Positions 1 to 8,125 of a DNA stretch of 64,000 nucleotides are shown piece after piece. The stretch is from Collinsella sp. (GTDB lineage: Bacteria; Actinomycetota; Coriobacteriia; Coriobacteriales; Coriobacteriaceae): positions 1-64,000 of the forward strand of contig JAGZEK010000007.1 of assembly GCA_018368345.1 (NCBI GenBank). The letters are read 5' to 3'. The notes below the pieces were generated by a model. That model was not told the DNA's origin, made no database searches, and saw only the letters and a program-made list of their open reading frames with translations. Position 1 is the first letter of the stretch. Every line of letters begins with the position of its first letter. The position numbers were made by a program, and so were the translations under genes.

Positions 1-50
1 GCGCTTGACTGGCAGTCAAGAGGTCAGGGGTTCGATCCCCCTCGTCTCCA
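1..50 (+). tRNA. tRNA-Ala(GGC), 3' part
   Basis: The window opens inside a tRNA. An anticodon stem (4-8 with 16-20) encloses the loop CTGGCAG, giving anticodon GGC. It is followed by a 5-bp T-stem with a TTCGATC loop and the 3' acceptor strand CGTCTCC with discriminator A at 50. A U at the position-70 equivalent fits the G3:U70 identity pair of tRNA-Ala. CCA is not encoded. The 5' half lies outside the window. Confidence 0.85.
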
Positions 51-66
51 CCCGAGCATTGAATGA

Positions 67-94
67 GGCTCCAACGCAAGTTGGGGCCTTTTTT
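67..94 (+). terminator. Rho-independent terminator of tRNA-Ala
   Basis: A 9-bp stem (67-75 with 80-88, one G-U pair) with a GCAA tetraloop is followed directly by six T residues. It lies 17 nt after the tRNA end and ahead of the ABC-F gene, so it ends the tRNA transcript. Confidence 0.85.
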
Positions 95-125
95 CATATA
101 GGAACACAAGGTCAAAGGCGGCACC

Positions 126-2159
126 ATGATCCTCCTGGTCGACAAGATCGAAAAAAGCTTCGGCGCGCGCGTCCTCTTTAGTGGCGCGTCCTTCCAGATC
201 AACCCCGGCGAGCGTTTTGCGCTCGTGGGACCCAACGGCGCCGGCAAAACCACCATGCTCAAGATCATCATGGGCATCGACAGCCCCGACGCCGGCCAGA
301 TCCAGTACGCAAAGGACTGCCAGGTAGGCTACCTAGAGCAGGAAACCAACCTGGAGCACAAGGACACCACCATCCTTGCCGAGGTCATGGCGGCCGCCAA
401 GGAAATTCGCCGCATGGGCGAGCGCGCCAACGAGCTGCAGGCCCAGATCACCGAGCTCTCCGAACAGGGGAAGGATGTCGACGCGCTCCTCAACGAGTAC
501 GGACAGGTCCAGGACCGCTTTGAGCACCTGGGCGGCTACGAGCTCGAGAGCAACGCGCGCAAGATCCTGTCCGGTCTGGGCTTTAAGGTCACCGACTTTG
601 AGCGCCCGTGCTCCGAGTTCTCGGGCGGCTGGCAGATGCGCATCGCGCTGGCCAAGCTCTTCCTGCGCCACCCCGACCTGCTGCTTCTAGACGAGCCCAC
701 CAACCACCTGGACCTCGAAAGCGTCCAATGGCTGCGCGGCTTTATCGCTAACTACGACGGCGCCGTCCTCATCGTCAGCCACGACCGAGCCTTTATGGAC
801 GCCTGCGTCGACCACGTGGCCGCGCTCGAGAACCGCCGCGTGACCACCTACACCGGCAACTACAGCAGCTACCTTAAACAGCGCGAGGACAACCTGGAGC
901 AGATGCGCGCCAAGCGTGCCGCTCAGGAGCGCGACATCGCCCACATGCAGGTCTTCGTTGACAAGTTCCGCTACAAGCCCACCAAGGCCGCCCAGGCGCA
1001 GGAGCGCATCCGCAAGATCGAGCAGATTAAAAAGGAACTTGTCATCCTGCCCGAGGGCCACAAGCACATCGACTTTAAGTTCCCTGACCCGCCGCGCTCC
1101 GGCGACATGGTCGTCGGCCTGGAGGGCGTGTCCAAGTCCTACGGCAACAAGCACATCTACAGCGACATCGACCTCAAGCTCTACCGCGGCGAGCACGTGG
1201 CACTCGTCGGCCCTAACGGCGCCGGCAAGTCCACGCTCATGAAGATCCTCGCCGGTCTGGAGCCGCCCACCACCGGCACCCGCGACCTGGGAACCAACGT
1301 CGGCGTCGCCTACTATGCCCAGCATGCGCTCGAGGGCATGACCGAGTCCAACACCGTCCTGCAAGAGATCGACACCGTCACGCCCAAGTGGACCGTACCG
1401 CAGCAGCGCAGCCTGCTGGGCGCCTTCCTGTTTAGCGACAACGATTCCATCGAAAAGCAGGTGCGCGTCCTCTCCGGCGGCGAAAAGGCGCGTCTGGCGC
1501 TCGCCAAGATGCTTGTGGCCCCCGAGGCGCTCCTGTGCCTGGACGAGCCCACCAACCACCTTGACATCGACTCGGTGGACATGCTCGAGAACGCCCTGCA
1601 AAACTTCCCCGGTACCATCGTGCTGATCAGCCACGATGAGCACCTGGTACGCGCCGTGGCCAATCGCATCATCGACATCCGCGATGGCAAGGTCACAGTC
1701 TATGACGGCGACTACGACTACTACCTCTACAAGCGCGAGGACCTCGCAGCCCGCGCCGCCGCCGAGGCGGCAGGGGATAGCGCACCTGCCGCGGCCAAGT
1801 CCACCAAAGCCAGCGCCGCCCAGGCCGACACCCCCGCCGCGGCGCCTAAGCCTGCCGAGGGCAAAAAGACCAAGGAGCAAAAGCGCGCCGAAGCCCAGGC
1901 CCGCGCTGCGCTCAACAAAAAGCTCAAGGGCGTGCGCAACCAGCTTAAGAAGATCGAGACGGAGCTCGACAAAAAGCGCGCCCGCTATGACGAGCTTATG
2001 GAATTGATGGCAAGCGAAGAGCTTTATGCCGATCAGGATAAGTTCAACGCCGCGCTGGGGGAATATAACGGCCTTAAGCAAGAGCTACCTAAGCTCGAGG
2101 ACGAATGGTTGGAGCTTTCCACCCAGATCGAAGAGGAGACCGCGCGTGAATTCTCGTAA
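126..2159 (+). CDS. ABC-F family ATP-binding protein (Uup/EttA-like)
   Basis: A 677-residue soluble protein with two ABC ATPase domains and no membrane segments, typical of ABC-F translation factors that act on the ribosome rather than transport. Each half has a Walker A motif (GPNGAGKT near residue 35; GPNGAGKS in the second half), a signature motif (FSGGW; LSGGEKAR) and the ABC-F Walker B run LDEPTNHLD. The linker between the domains is charged and helical. The C-terminal ~110 residues are an Ala/Lys-rich tether plus coiled coil like the Uup C-terminal domain. The start is an ATG after a weak AAAGGCGG. Its 3' end overlaps the next gene. The exact subfamily (Uup, EttA or an antibiotic-protection type) cannot be fixed by eye; Uup-like is favoured by the coiled-coil tail. 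Confidence 0.9.
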   Translation: MILLVDKIEKSFGARVLFSGASFQINPGERFALVGPNGAGKTTMLKIIMGIDSPDAGQIQYAKDCQVGYLEQETNLEHKDTTILAEVMAAAKEIRRMGERANELQAQITELSEQGKDVDALLNEYGQVQDRFEHLGGYELESNARKILSGLGFKVTDFERPCSEFSGGWQMRIALAKLFLRHPDLLLLDEPTNHLDLESVQWLRGFIANYDGAVLIVSHDRAFMDACVDHVAALENRRVTTYTGNYSSYLKQREDNLEQMRAKRAAQERDIAHMQVFVDKFRYKPTKAAQAQERIRKIEQIKKELVILPEGHKHIDFKFPDPPRSGDMVVGLEGVSKSYGNKHIYSDIDLKLYRGEHVALVGPNGAGKSTLMKILAGLEPPTTGTRDLGTNVGVAYYAQHALEGMTESNTVLQEIDTVTPKWTVPQQRSLLGAFLFSDNDSIEKQVRVLSGGEKARLALAKMLVAPEALLCLDEPTNHLDIDSVDMLENALQNFPGTIVLISHDEHLVRAVANRIIDIRDGKVTVYDGDYDYYLYKREDLAARAAAEAAGDSAPAAAKSTKASAAQADTPAAAPKPAEGKKTKEQKRAEAQARAALNKKLKGVRNQLKKIETELDKKRARYDELMELMASEELYADQDKFNAALGEYNGLKQELPKLEDEWLELSTQIEEETAREFS

Positions 2160-2442
2160 GGCCGCTGCCGTGGCGATGAGCGTCATCGCCATCGCCTGTC
2201 GCATCTGCGGCATCTTTATGAGCGCGATGACCGTGCTGCTGTGCTTTAGCGGCCTCACCGCCAAACTGCAGATTGTCGGCTTTGTCGTTGAGCTTTCTCG
2301 CGCGCTGCCGAGCGCCATCGCCGGCTACGGCGTCATCACCTCACCCTTTGGCGGCGTTTTCCGCTTGGATTACGCCATCGTGGCCGTCATCCTGTTTGTA
2401 GCTGACTACCTGCTCACGCGCGCCTCGCGCCGCGTCCGCTAG
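2146..2442 (+). CDS. Small hypothetical membrane protein
   Basis: A 98-residue protein with a GTG start at 2146 chosen because GAGGAG sits 7 nt upstream; it overlaps the end of the ABC-F gene by 14 nt. Two hydrophobic stretches are visible: roughly residues 10-55 (with a break) and a C-terminal helix ending in an Arg-rich tail (RASRRVR), suggesting two or three membrane helices with a positive cytoplasmic end. No family recognised. Tight coupling to the ABC-F gene and to the M50 protease downstream indicates co-transcription, but this alone does not give a function. Confidence 0.75.
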   Translation: MNSRKAAAVAMSVIAIACRICGIFMSAMTVLLCFSGLTAKLQIVGFVVELSRALPSAIAGYGVITSPFGGVFRLDYAIVAVILFVADYLLTRASRRVR

Positions 2443-2451
2443 GGAAGCGCC

Positions 2452-3135
2452 ATGTCCAGCAGCTACATCATGAACCTGCTCGCCAGCGCCGTCGCCGTCA
2501 TCGTGGGCATCGTCATCCACGAAAGTGCGCACGCCGCCGCGGCCTGGGCACTCGGCGATAAGACAGCCCGTTCGCGCGGCCGCGTGTCACTCAACCCGCT
2601 CAACCATATCGACCCGTTCGGCACCATCATCCTGCCACTGCTCATGCTCGCAGCCGGTGGCCCGGTGTTCGCCTTTGCCAAGCCCGTGCCCGTCTACCTC
2701 AACAACCTCAAGCACCCCAAGCGCGACGAGGTCCTGGTGAGCGTGGCCGGCCCCGCGTCGAACATCGCACTCGCATGCCTCGCGGCCGCCCTCATGCACG
2801 CAACGTACGGCAATCTCTACGCCAGCATGTCCTTTGCCGTGGCGTCGCAGATCATGAACTTCGGCGCCACGTTTATCGTGGTCAACCTGTCGCTCGCGTT
2901 CTTTAACCTCATTCCGATTCCGCCGCTTGATGGCTCGTCGATCATCGTGCCCTTCCTCAAGGGCACGGCGCTCAACAACTATTACCGTCTGCAGCAATAC
3001 GCTATGCCCATACTCATCCTGGTTCTATACCTGCTGCCTATGTGGACCGGCATCGATGTAATCGGCCGCTATTTCGACGTTACCGTGTATCCGCTTGCTG
3101 AGCAGCTGCTCAACTTCGCAATCGCCGGCATCTAA
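2452..3135 (+). CDS. Site-2 protease family (M50) membrane metalloprotease
   Basis: A 227-residue multi-pass membrane protein of the short Rip/S2P type without a PDZ domain. The zinc motif HESAH (HExxH) lies in the first helix near residue 22, and the second metal-binding element appears as PIPPLDGSS near residue 155. The intervening segment GRVSLNPLNHIDPFGT is characteristic of this family. Such enzymes cut substrates within the membrane; the substrate here is unknown. It sits 9 nt after the small membrane protein and upstream of scpA, an arrangement common in Gram-positive genomes. Confidence 0.9.
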   Translation: MSSSYIMNLLASAVAVIVGIVIHESAHAAAAWALGDKTARSRGRVSLNPLNHIDPFGTIILPLLMLAAGGPVFAFAKPVPVYLNNLKHPKRDEVLVSVAGPASNIALACLAAALMHATYGNLYASMSFAVASQIMNFGATFIVVNLSLAFFNLIPIPPLDGSSIIVPFLKGTALNNYYRLQQYAMPILILVLYLLPMWTGIDVIGRYFDVTVYPLAEQLLNFAIAGI

Positions 3136-3219
3136 GGTAAACTTACAGGTCGACCGTGTAAAACGGTCGCAACATGCACCCAAACCGCGCCGCGAAGGCG
3201 CCGTCAAAGGAGGTCGAAG

Positions 3220-4032
3220 ATGTCGTATCGCGTGTCGACGCAGGTCTACAGCGGACCGTTCGACCTGCTGCTGCAGCTGGTAACCCGCCAAAAAGTAGAT
3301 ATCGGCGCCATCTCGATCAGTGAGGTGGCCGAGCAGTACCTTGCCGAGGCCGAGCGCATCGAGGCGCTGGACCTGGACGTGGCGAGCGACTTTTTGCTGG
3401 TCGCGGCAACCCTTTTGGACATCAAGGCCGCCTCTCTGGTGCCGCAGGAGGCCCCGCGCAAAGTCGATGACGACGATGACGAGTTCGACGAAGACCTTGA
3501 GGAGCTCAGCACGCTTGACGGCGATGCCCTGCGCGAGGTCTTGATCCAGCGCCTGATCGCCTACAAGCAGTTTAAGGGCGCGGCGGCAGCCCTTGGCGCG
3601 CGCATGCAGGCCGAGAGCCGCATGCATCCGCGCGTGGCCGGCCCCGACCCCGAGTTTTTGGGCCTTATGCCCGACTACCTGGCCGGCATCACGCTGCGCG
3701 GCCTGGCCGTCATCTGCGCCGACCTGGACGGTAAGCGCCAGACCTTCCTGCTGGAGGCCGAGCACGTGGCACCGCATCGCGTGCCGCTCGACCTGACGGT
3801 GGCCTCAGTCGACCGCTTTACCATAGCGCATCAAACCTGCACCTTCCGCGAGCTGTTGGACGGCGACGCCACCACCGAGCAGCTCGTCGTCACCTTCCTG
3901 GCCATGCTCGAACTCGCCAAGCGCGGCTCGCTCATGCTGAGCCAGGACGAGATCTTTGGAACCATCTGCATCAACCGAGTCGAGGGGGCCGAGGCATACG
4001 TGCCCGGCGAGGGCCCCGAGCTCACCGAATAG
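3220..4032 (+). CDS. scpA: Segregation and condensation protein A
   Basis: A 270-residue kleisin subunit of the bacterial SMC condensin. The N-terminal signature YSGPFDLLLQLV near residue 8, the acidic middle (about residues 85-100) and the C-terminal winged-helix region match ScpA. It bridges the SMC heads together with ScpB. The start follows a strong AAAGGAGG 7 nt upstream. It is followed after 11 nt by scpB, the usual pairing. Confidence 0.95.
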   Translation: MSYRVSTQVYSGPFDLLLQLVTRQKVDIGAISISEVAEQYLAEAERIEALDLDVASDFLLVAATLLDIKAASLVPQEAPRKVDDDDDEFDEDLEELSTLDGDALREVLIQRLIAYKQFKGAAAALGARMQAESRMHPRVAGPDPEFLGLMPDYLAGITLRGLAVICADLDGKRQTFLLEAEHVAPHRVPLDLTVASVDRFTIAHQTCTFRELLDGDATTEQLVVTFLAMLELAKRGSLMLSQDEIFGTICINRVEGAEAYVPGEGPELTE

Positions 4033-4043
4033 GAGCGGCAACC

Positions 4044-4772
4044 ATGTCAACCCTTTCCACGCTGGAGGCCAACAGCCTCAAAGGAGCCCTCGAGGCGCTG
4101 CTGCTGGTGTCGAGCGACCCCGTGAGCGCACCCGCCCTGGCAGGTGCGCTGGATATCGCCCCCGGCGAGTGCGCGTCGCTTTTGGCCGAGCTCAAAGTTG
4201 AGTATGAGGAGGCCAACCGCGGCTTTCAGCTGCGCGAAGTCGCCGGTGGCTGGCGCCTGTTCACGCACCCCGCCTACCACGATGTGGTCGAGGCCTATGT
4301 GCTGAGCTGGGACACGCAAAAACTGTCGCAGGCGGCGCTCGAGACCCTGGCCGTTATCGCCTACCACCAGCCCGTCACGCGCGAGGTGGTCAAGGGCATC
4401 CGCGGTGTCAACTCCGACGGCGTTATTGCGTCGCTCGTGGACAAGGGCCTGGTGCGCGAGTTCGGCCGCGACCCCGAGCGCGGTCAGGCCATCATCTACG
4501 GCACGACCAACGCCTTCTTGGAAAAATTCGGTCTGCGCTCCACCCGCGACCTGCCCGATCTAGAGCAGTTTGCCCCCGACGAGCAGTCGCGCCAGTTTAT
4601 ACGCGAGCGCCTGAGCGGCCGCAGCATTCAGTCCACGCTCGAGGAGCAGGCCGAGGACCTGGACGAAGAACGTGAGCTGCTCGATACCGATATTGATGAT
4701 GTCGAGGCAGTCGGCGGCGAGGAAACGCTGTCCACCGACGACACTGCGGAGGATACGCATGACGAAGACTAA
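4044..4772 (+). CDS. scpB: Segregation and condensation protein B
   Basis: A 242-residue protein with tandem winged-helix domains; LKGALEALLLVSSDPVS at the N-terminus and LAVIAYHQPVTR near residue 105 are family signatures. It dimerises and binds ScpA in the SMC complex. The C-terminal ~45 residues are strongly acidic and probably disordered, longer than in minimal ScpB proteins. RBS TAGGAG upstream. Its 3' end overlaps the rluB start by 14 nt, indicating translational coupling. Confidence 0.95.
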   Translation: MSTLSTLEANSLKGALEALLLVSSDPVSAPALAGALDIAPGECASLLAELKVEYEEANRGFQLREVAGGWRLFTHPAYHDVVEAYVLSWDTQKLSQAALETLAVIAYHQPVTREVVKGIRGVNSDGVIASLVDKGLVREFGRDPERGQAIIYGTTNAFLEKFGLRSTRDLPDLEQFAPDEQSRQFIRERLSGRSIQSTLEEQAEDLDEERELLDTDIDDVEAVGGEETLSTDDTAEDTHDED

Positions 4773-5736
4773 CGAGACAGGGGAGATGCGCACCGGCGCT
4801 GCGGCGCCCAACGCGGATGTGCACAAGTCCGACGCCCAGCCCGTCTATCCGCACACCATGCGCCTGCAGCGCTTTTTGGCGCGCGCAGGCGTGGCGAGCC
4901 GCCGCGGGTCGGAGGACCTGATGACCGCCGGTCGCGTGACCGTCAACGGCGAGGTCGCGACCGAGTTGGGCACCAAGGTCGATGTCGACCGCGATCATAT
5001 CGAGGTCGACGGCATGCCCGTTAAGCTCGACCAGGGCGCCGTGTACCTGATGCTCTACAAGCCGACCGGCTATCTCACCACCATGAGCGACCCGCAGGAG
5101 CGTCCCTGTGTGGCGGACCTGGTTCCCCGCGACCGATTTCCGGGCCTGTTCCCGGTGGGCCGCCTGGACCGCGACACCACGGGCCTTTTGCTCTTTACCA
5201 CCGACGGCGACCTGTCGCAGGACCTGCTGCACCCGAGCAAACACGTCTACAAGACCTACCAGGCACTCGTGGACGGCGAACTGTCCGACCGCGACCTCAC
5301 GCCGCTGCGTCGTGGCATCGAGCTCGACGACGGCCTATGCCAGCCGGCAATCTGCCGCGTCATCACCGCTCGCGAAGCCGAGGCCGTGGCTCCGCAGGGC
5401 GTCAAGCCCGGCACCACCGCCGTGGAGGTCATCATCCGCGAGGGTCGTAAGAACCAGGTCAAGCGCATGCTGGGCAAGATCCACCACCCGGTGATCCGCC
5501 TGCATCGCAGCAACTTTGCCGGCCTGGAGCTCAAGGATGTGGCCAAGGGCTCGTGGCGCGAGCTCACCGACCGCGAGGTGCAAATCCTCAAGGCCGGCGG
5601 CATCCCGCCTAAGCAGGCCAGCTCCAAGCGCGACAGCGGCAAGCCCCAGGGCACGCCCGCGGCACGCACGCGTCACCACGGCAGCCACGGCTCCGCGCCC
5701 AAGCGCAACACCTACCGCGAGCGCTACACCGGCTAG
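4759..5736 (+). CDS. rluB: rRNA pseudouridine synthase (RluB/RsuA family)
   Basis: A 325-residue enzyme that isomerises uridine in rRNA. It has an S4 RNA-binding domain (MRLQRFLARAGVASRRGSED, about residues 34-53 onward) followed by the catalytic domain with the active-site Asp in GRLDRDTTGLLL. The start at 4759 is preferred over in-frame upstream ATGs because GGAGG lies 6 nt before it and it overlaps the scpB stop. The C-terminal ~55 residues are basic, Arg/His/Ser-rich and likely disordered, a common extension in actinobacterial homologues. The scpA-scpB-rluB order is widely conserved. Confidence 0.93.
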   Translation: MTKTNETGEMRTGAAAPNADVHKSDAQPVYPHTMRLQRFLARAGVASRRGSEDLMTAGRVTVNGEVATELGTKVDVDRDHIEVDGMPVKLDQGAVYLMLYKPTGYLTTMSDPQERPCVADLVPRDRFPGLFPVGRLDRDTTGLLLFTTDGDLSQDLLHPSKHVYKTYQALVDGELSDRDLTPLRRGIELDDGLCQPAICRVITAREAEAVAPQGVKPGTTAVEVIIREGRKNQVKRMLGKIHHPVIRLHRSNFAGLELKDVAKGSWRELTDREVQILKAGGIPPKQASSKRDSGKPQGTPAARTRHHGSHGSAPKRNTYRERYTG

Positions 5737-5802
5737 GCAGACCGCCAAGCCGCAGCGCCCGCGTCCCATACCAGCACGTCAACCACCGAAAGGAAGCATT
5801 GC

Positions 5803-6489
5803 ATGATCGTCGCCATCGACGGCCCCGCCGGTTCCGGCAAGTCCACCATCGCCAAGGAGATCGCCCGCCAGCTGGGCTTTAACAAGCTCGATACGGGCGC
5901 CATGTATCGCGCCGTCACCTTCGCCGCGCTCGACCGCGGCATCGACCTGGACGACGAGGCTGCCATCGACGCCCTCGCCGAGCAGATCGAAATCCGCTTT
6001 ACCAACGGCACCGGCGAGGACACACGTCTGACCATTGATGGCCAGGACGCCTCGGCTGCCATCCGCACCCCGCAGGTCGACGCCAACGTGTCCAAGGTCT
6101 CGGCCTACCCGGGCGTGCGCGCGGCCATGCTCGTCCATCAGCGCCGCGCCGCCGAGGATCGCGACATCGTGGCCGAGGGTCGCGACATCGGAACCGTCGT
6201 GTTCCCCAACGCGCAGGTCAAGGTGTTCCTGACCGCCGACCCGCGCGAGCGCGCCCGTCGCCGCGTGCTGCAGCGCCACCAAAACGACGCCCAGCCGCTC
6301 ACCAGCGAGCAGCTCGAGGCCGAAGTCGACGAGACCCTCGATGCCCTCAAGCAGCGCGACCAGCTCGACAGCAGCCGCGAGGTGGCGCCGCTCGTGCCCG
6401 CCGAGGACGCCGTGCACGTCGACTCCACCGCACACACCATAGACGAGGTCGTCCACATTATCGAGGACCTCATCAACCAAAGGAGGTAG
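5803..6489 (+). CDS. cmk: Cytidylate kinase
   Basis: A 228-residue P-loop kinase that phosphorylates CMP/dCMP to the diphosphate. GPAGSGKST at residues 7-15 is the nucleotide-binding loop; KLDTGAMYRAV follows, and the GRDIGTVVFP segment near residue 125 is diagnostic for Cmk. RBS AAAGGAAG upstream. It is followed after 3 nt by the acyltransferase gene; a cmk-plsC pair is common in Gram-positive bacteria. Confidence 0.96.
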   Translation: MIVAIDGPAGSGKSTIAKEIARQLGFNKLDTGAMYRAVTFAALDRGIDLDDEAAIDALAEQIEIRFTNGTGEDTRLTIDGQDASAAIRTPQVDANVSKVSAYPGVRAAMLVHQRRAAEDRDIVAEGRDIGTVVFPNAQVKVFLTADPRERARRRVLQRHQNDAQPLTSEQLEAEVDETLDALKQRDQLDSSREVAPLVPAEDAVHVDSTAHTIDEVVHIIEDLINQRR

Positions 6490-6492
6490 CCC

Positions 6493-7221
6493 ATGCGCCT
6501 GTTTAAGCAGACGCCCGAGGATTACTACAACGCCCCTTATGCCGAGTTCCCCGTGCTCATCCGCGGCACCGTCTTCGTGGTCATGGCAATCCTTTGGGCC
6601 TTCTCCAAGCTCATGTGGCGCTGGAAGGTAGAGGACGCCGATCTGCTGTTTGAGCGCCAGGAAGGCCGCGGCAGCGTGGTCATCTGCAACCACACCTCGA
6701 TGGCCGAGCTTTTGGCTGTAGAGACGGCGCTGTTCTTTGGCGGCCGCCGCATTCGCCCCATTTTTAAGTCCGAGTTTGCCAAGAGCAAGATCGTACGCTG
6801 GGCCTTTAGCCGCGTTGGTGGCATCCCCGTGGAGCGTGGTACTGCCGATATGAAGTGCCTGCGTGCCGCCCAGCATGCGCTGCAGCGCGGCGAGGACGTC
6901 CTGATCTTCCCCGAGGGCACGCGCATCCGCTCGCGCGAGATCAAACCCGAGGTCCACGGCGGCTTTGCGCTCATCGCCCAGATGGGCAAGGCACCCGTGA
7001 ACCCGCTCGCCATCTGTGGCTGGTCCGACATCACGCCTGCGGGCAAAAAGATCATGCGCCCCAAGAAGTGCTGGATCCGCGCCGGCAAGGCCATCTCGCT
7101 TTCCGACGCGCCAGCCGGGCTTAAGCGCACGGAGCGTCTGGCCTGGTTTGAGTCCGAGGCCATGAACCGCGTCTACGCCATGCGAGACGAGCTGTGCGCC
7201 GAGCATCCGGGCAGGTTCTAG
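6493..7221 (+). CDS. plsC: Lysophospholipid acyltransferase (PlsC-like) with HX4E motif
   Basis: A 242-residue 1-acylglycerol-3-phosphate acyltransferase-like protein. One hydrophobic helix lies near residues 22-40. The catalytic motif I, normally NHX4D, reads NHTSMAE (H67...E72), so the acidic residue is Glu rather than Asp. Motif II is GGIPVERG (about 109-116) and motif III is FPEGTR (139-144), both intact. It would make phosphatidic acid from lysophosphatidate after PlsY. Strong AAAGGAGG upstream; cmk and ispH are immediate neighbours. The Asp-to-Glu change makes the exact acceptor less certain. Confidence 0.85.
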   Translation: MRLFKQTPEDYYNAPYAEFPVLIRGTVFVVMAILWAFSKLMWRWKVEDADLLFERQEGRGSVVICNHTSMAELLAVETALFFGGRRIRPIFKSEFAKSKIVRWAFSRVGGIPVERGTADMKCLRAAQHALQRGEDVLIFPEGTRIRSREIKPEVHGGFALIAQMGKAPVNPLAICGWSDITPAGKKIMRPKKCWIRAGKAISLSDAPAGLKRTERLAWFESEAMNRVYAMRDELCAEHPGRF

Positions 7222-7223
7222 CC

Positions 7224-8123
7224 ATGGACGAGAACGTTATGGGCACCACCGCGACCGCGTCCGACCAGGGCGGCGCGCCCACCATCGAGATCGCAGCCCA
7301 TGCCGGCACCTGCTACGGCGTGCAGCGCGCGCTCGACATGGCACTGGCCGCCGCGCCGCAGGCAGGGGAGAGCGCTCAGGTCCACACCCTGGGCCCGCTC
7401 ATCCATAACCCCATCGTCGTGCGCGAGCTCGCCGAGGCCGGCATTGGCTTGGCCGAGACCCTGAACGACGCGGCATCGGGCACCGTAATCATCCGCGCCC
7501 ACGGCGTGGTGCCGCAGGTGATCGAGGCGGCTCACGATCGCGGTCTTACCGTGGTCGACGCCACCTGCCCCTACGTGAAAAAGGTCCACATGGCGGCGGA
7601 ACGCCTGGTACGAGAGGGCTATCACGTGGTGGTCGTGGGCGAGCCGGGCCACCCCGAAGTCGAGGGCATCCTGGGCCACGCCGGCGATGATGCGCAGGTC
7701 GTAAGCTGTGCCGCCGATGCGGACGCGCTGCCGCTCAAGGGCAAGGTGGGCCTCGTTGTACAGACTACCCAGACCGCACAGAACCTCGCCGACGTCGTAG
7801 CTGCCATCACCCCGCGTGTGCAGGAACTGCGCGTGATCAACACCATCTGCGCCGCCACGAGCGAGCGCCAGCAGGCCGCCGCCGCACTTGCCAACCGCTG
7901 CGACTGCATGGTCGTCGTGGGCGGCAAAAACTCCGGCAACACCCGCCGCCTGGCGCAGATCTGCGCAGACGCCTGCGAGCACACGCATCATATCGAGGAG
8001 GCAAGCGAGCTCGAGGCCGCATGGTTTGCCGGCGCGCGCCACATCGGTATCACCGCCGGCGCTTCCACACCGCAAGAACACATCGAACGCGCCGTCGCGC
8101 GCATCAAGGAGCTTTGCCGCTAA
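7224..8123 (+). CDS. ispH: 4-hydroxy-3-methylbut-2-enyl diphosphate reductase
   Basis: A 299-residue iron-sulfur enzyme making IPP and DMAPP in the last step of the MEP isoprenoid pathway. The three cluster cysteines are present in their family contexts: AGTCYGVQRA (C30), DATCPYVKK (C115) and NTICAATSERQ (C209). EPGHPEVEG near 140 is the conserved Glu/His segment. The ATG at 7224 lies 2 nt after the plsC stop; no strong RBS is visible, so the start is chosen from spacing, and the N-terminal ~20 residues are longer than in many homologues. Confidence 0.95.
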   Translation: MDENVMGTTATASDQGGAPTIEIAAHAGTCYGVQRALDMALAAAPQAGESAQVHTLGPLIHNPIVVRELAEAGIGLAETLNDAASGTVIIRAHGVVPQVIEAAHDRGLTVVDATCPYVKKVHMAAERLVREGYHVVVVGEPGHPEVEGILGHAGDDAQVVSCAADADALPLKGKVGLVVQTTQTAQNLADVVAAITPRVQELRVINTICAATSERQQAAAALANRCDCMVVVGGKNSGNTRRLAQICADACEHTHHIEEASELEAAWFAGARHIGITAGASTPQEHIERAVARIKELCR

Positions 8124-8125
8124 TC

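Noticed and set aside
687..2081. A 464-codon minus-strand open frame opposite the ABC-F gene, and many similar long antisense frames through the window.
   Set aside because: Shadow frames caused by high GC and third-position bias; no motifs, and the sense frames are clear genes.
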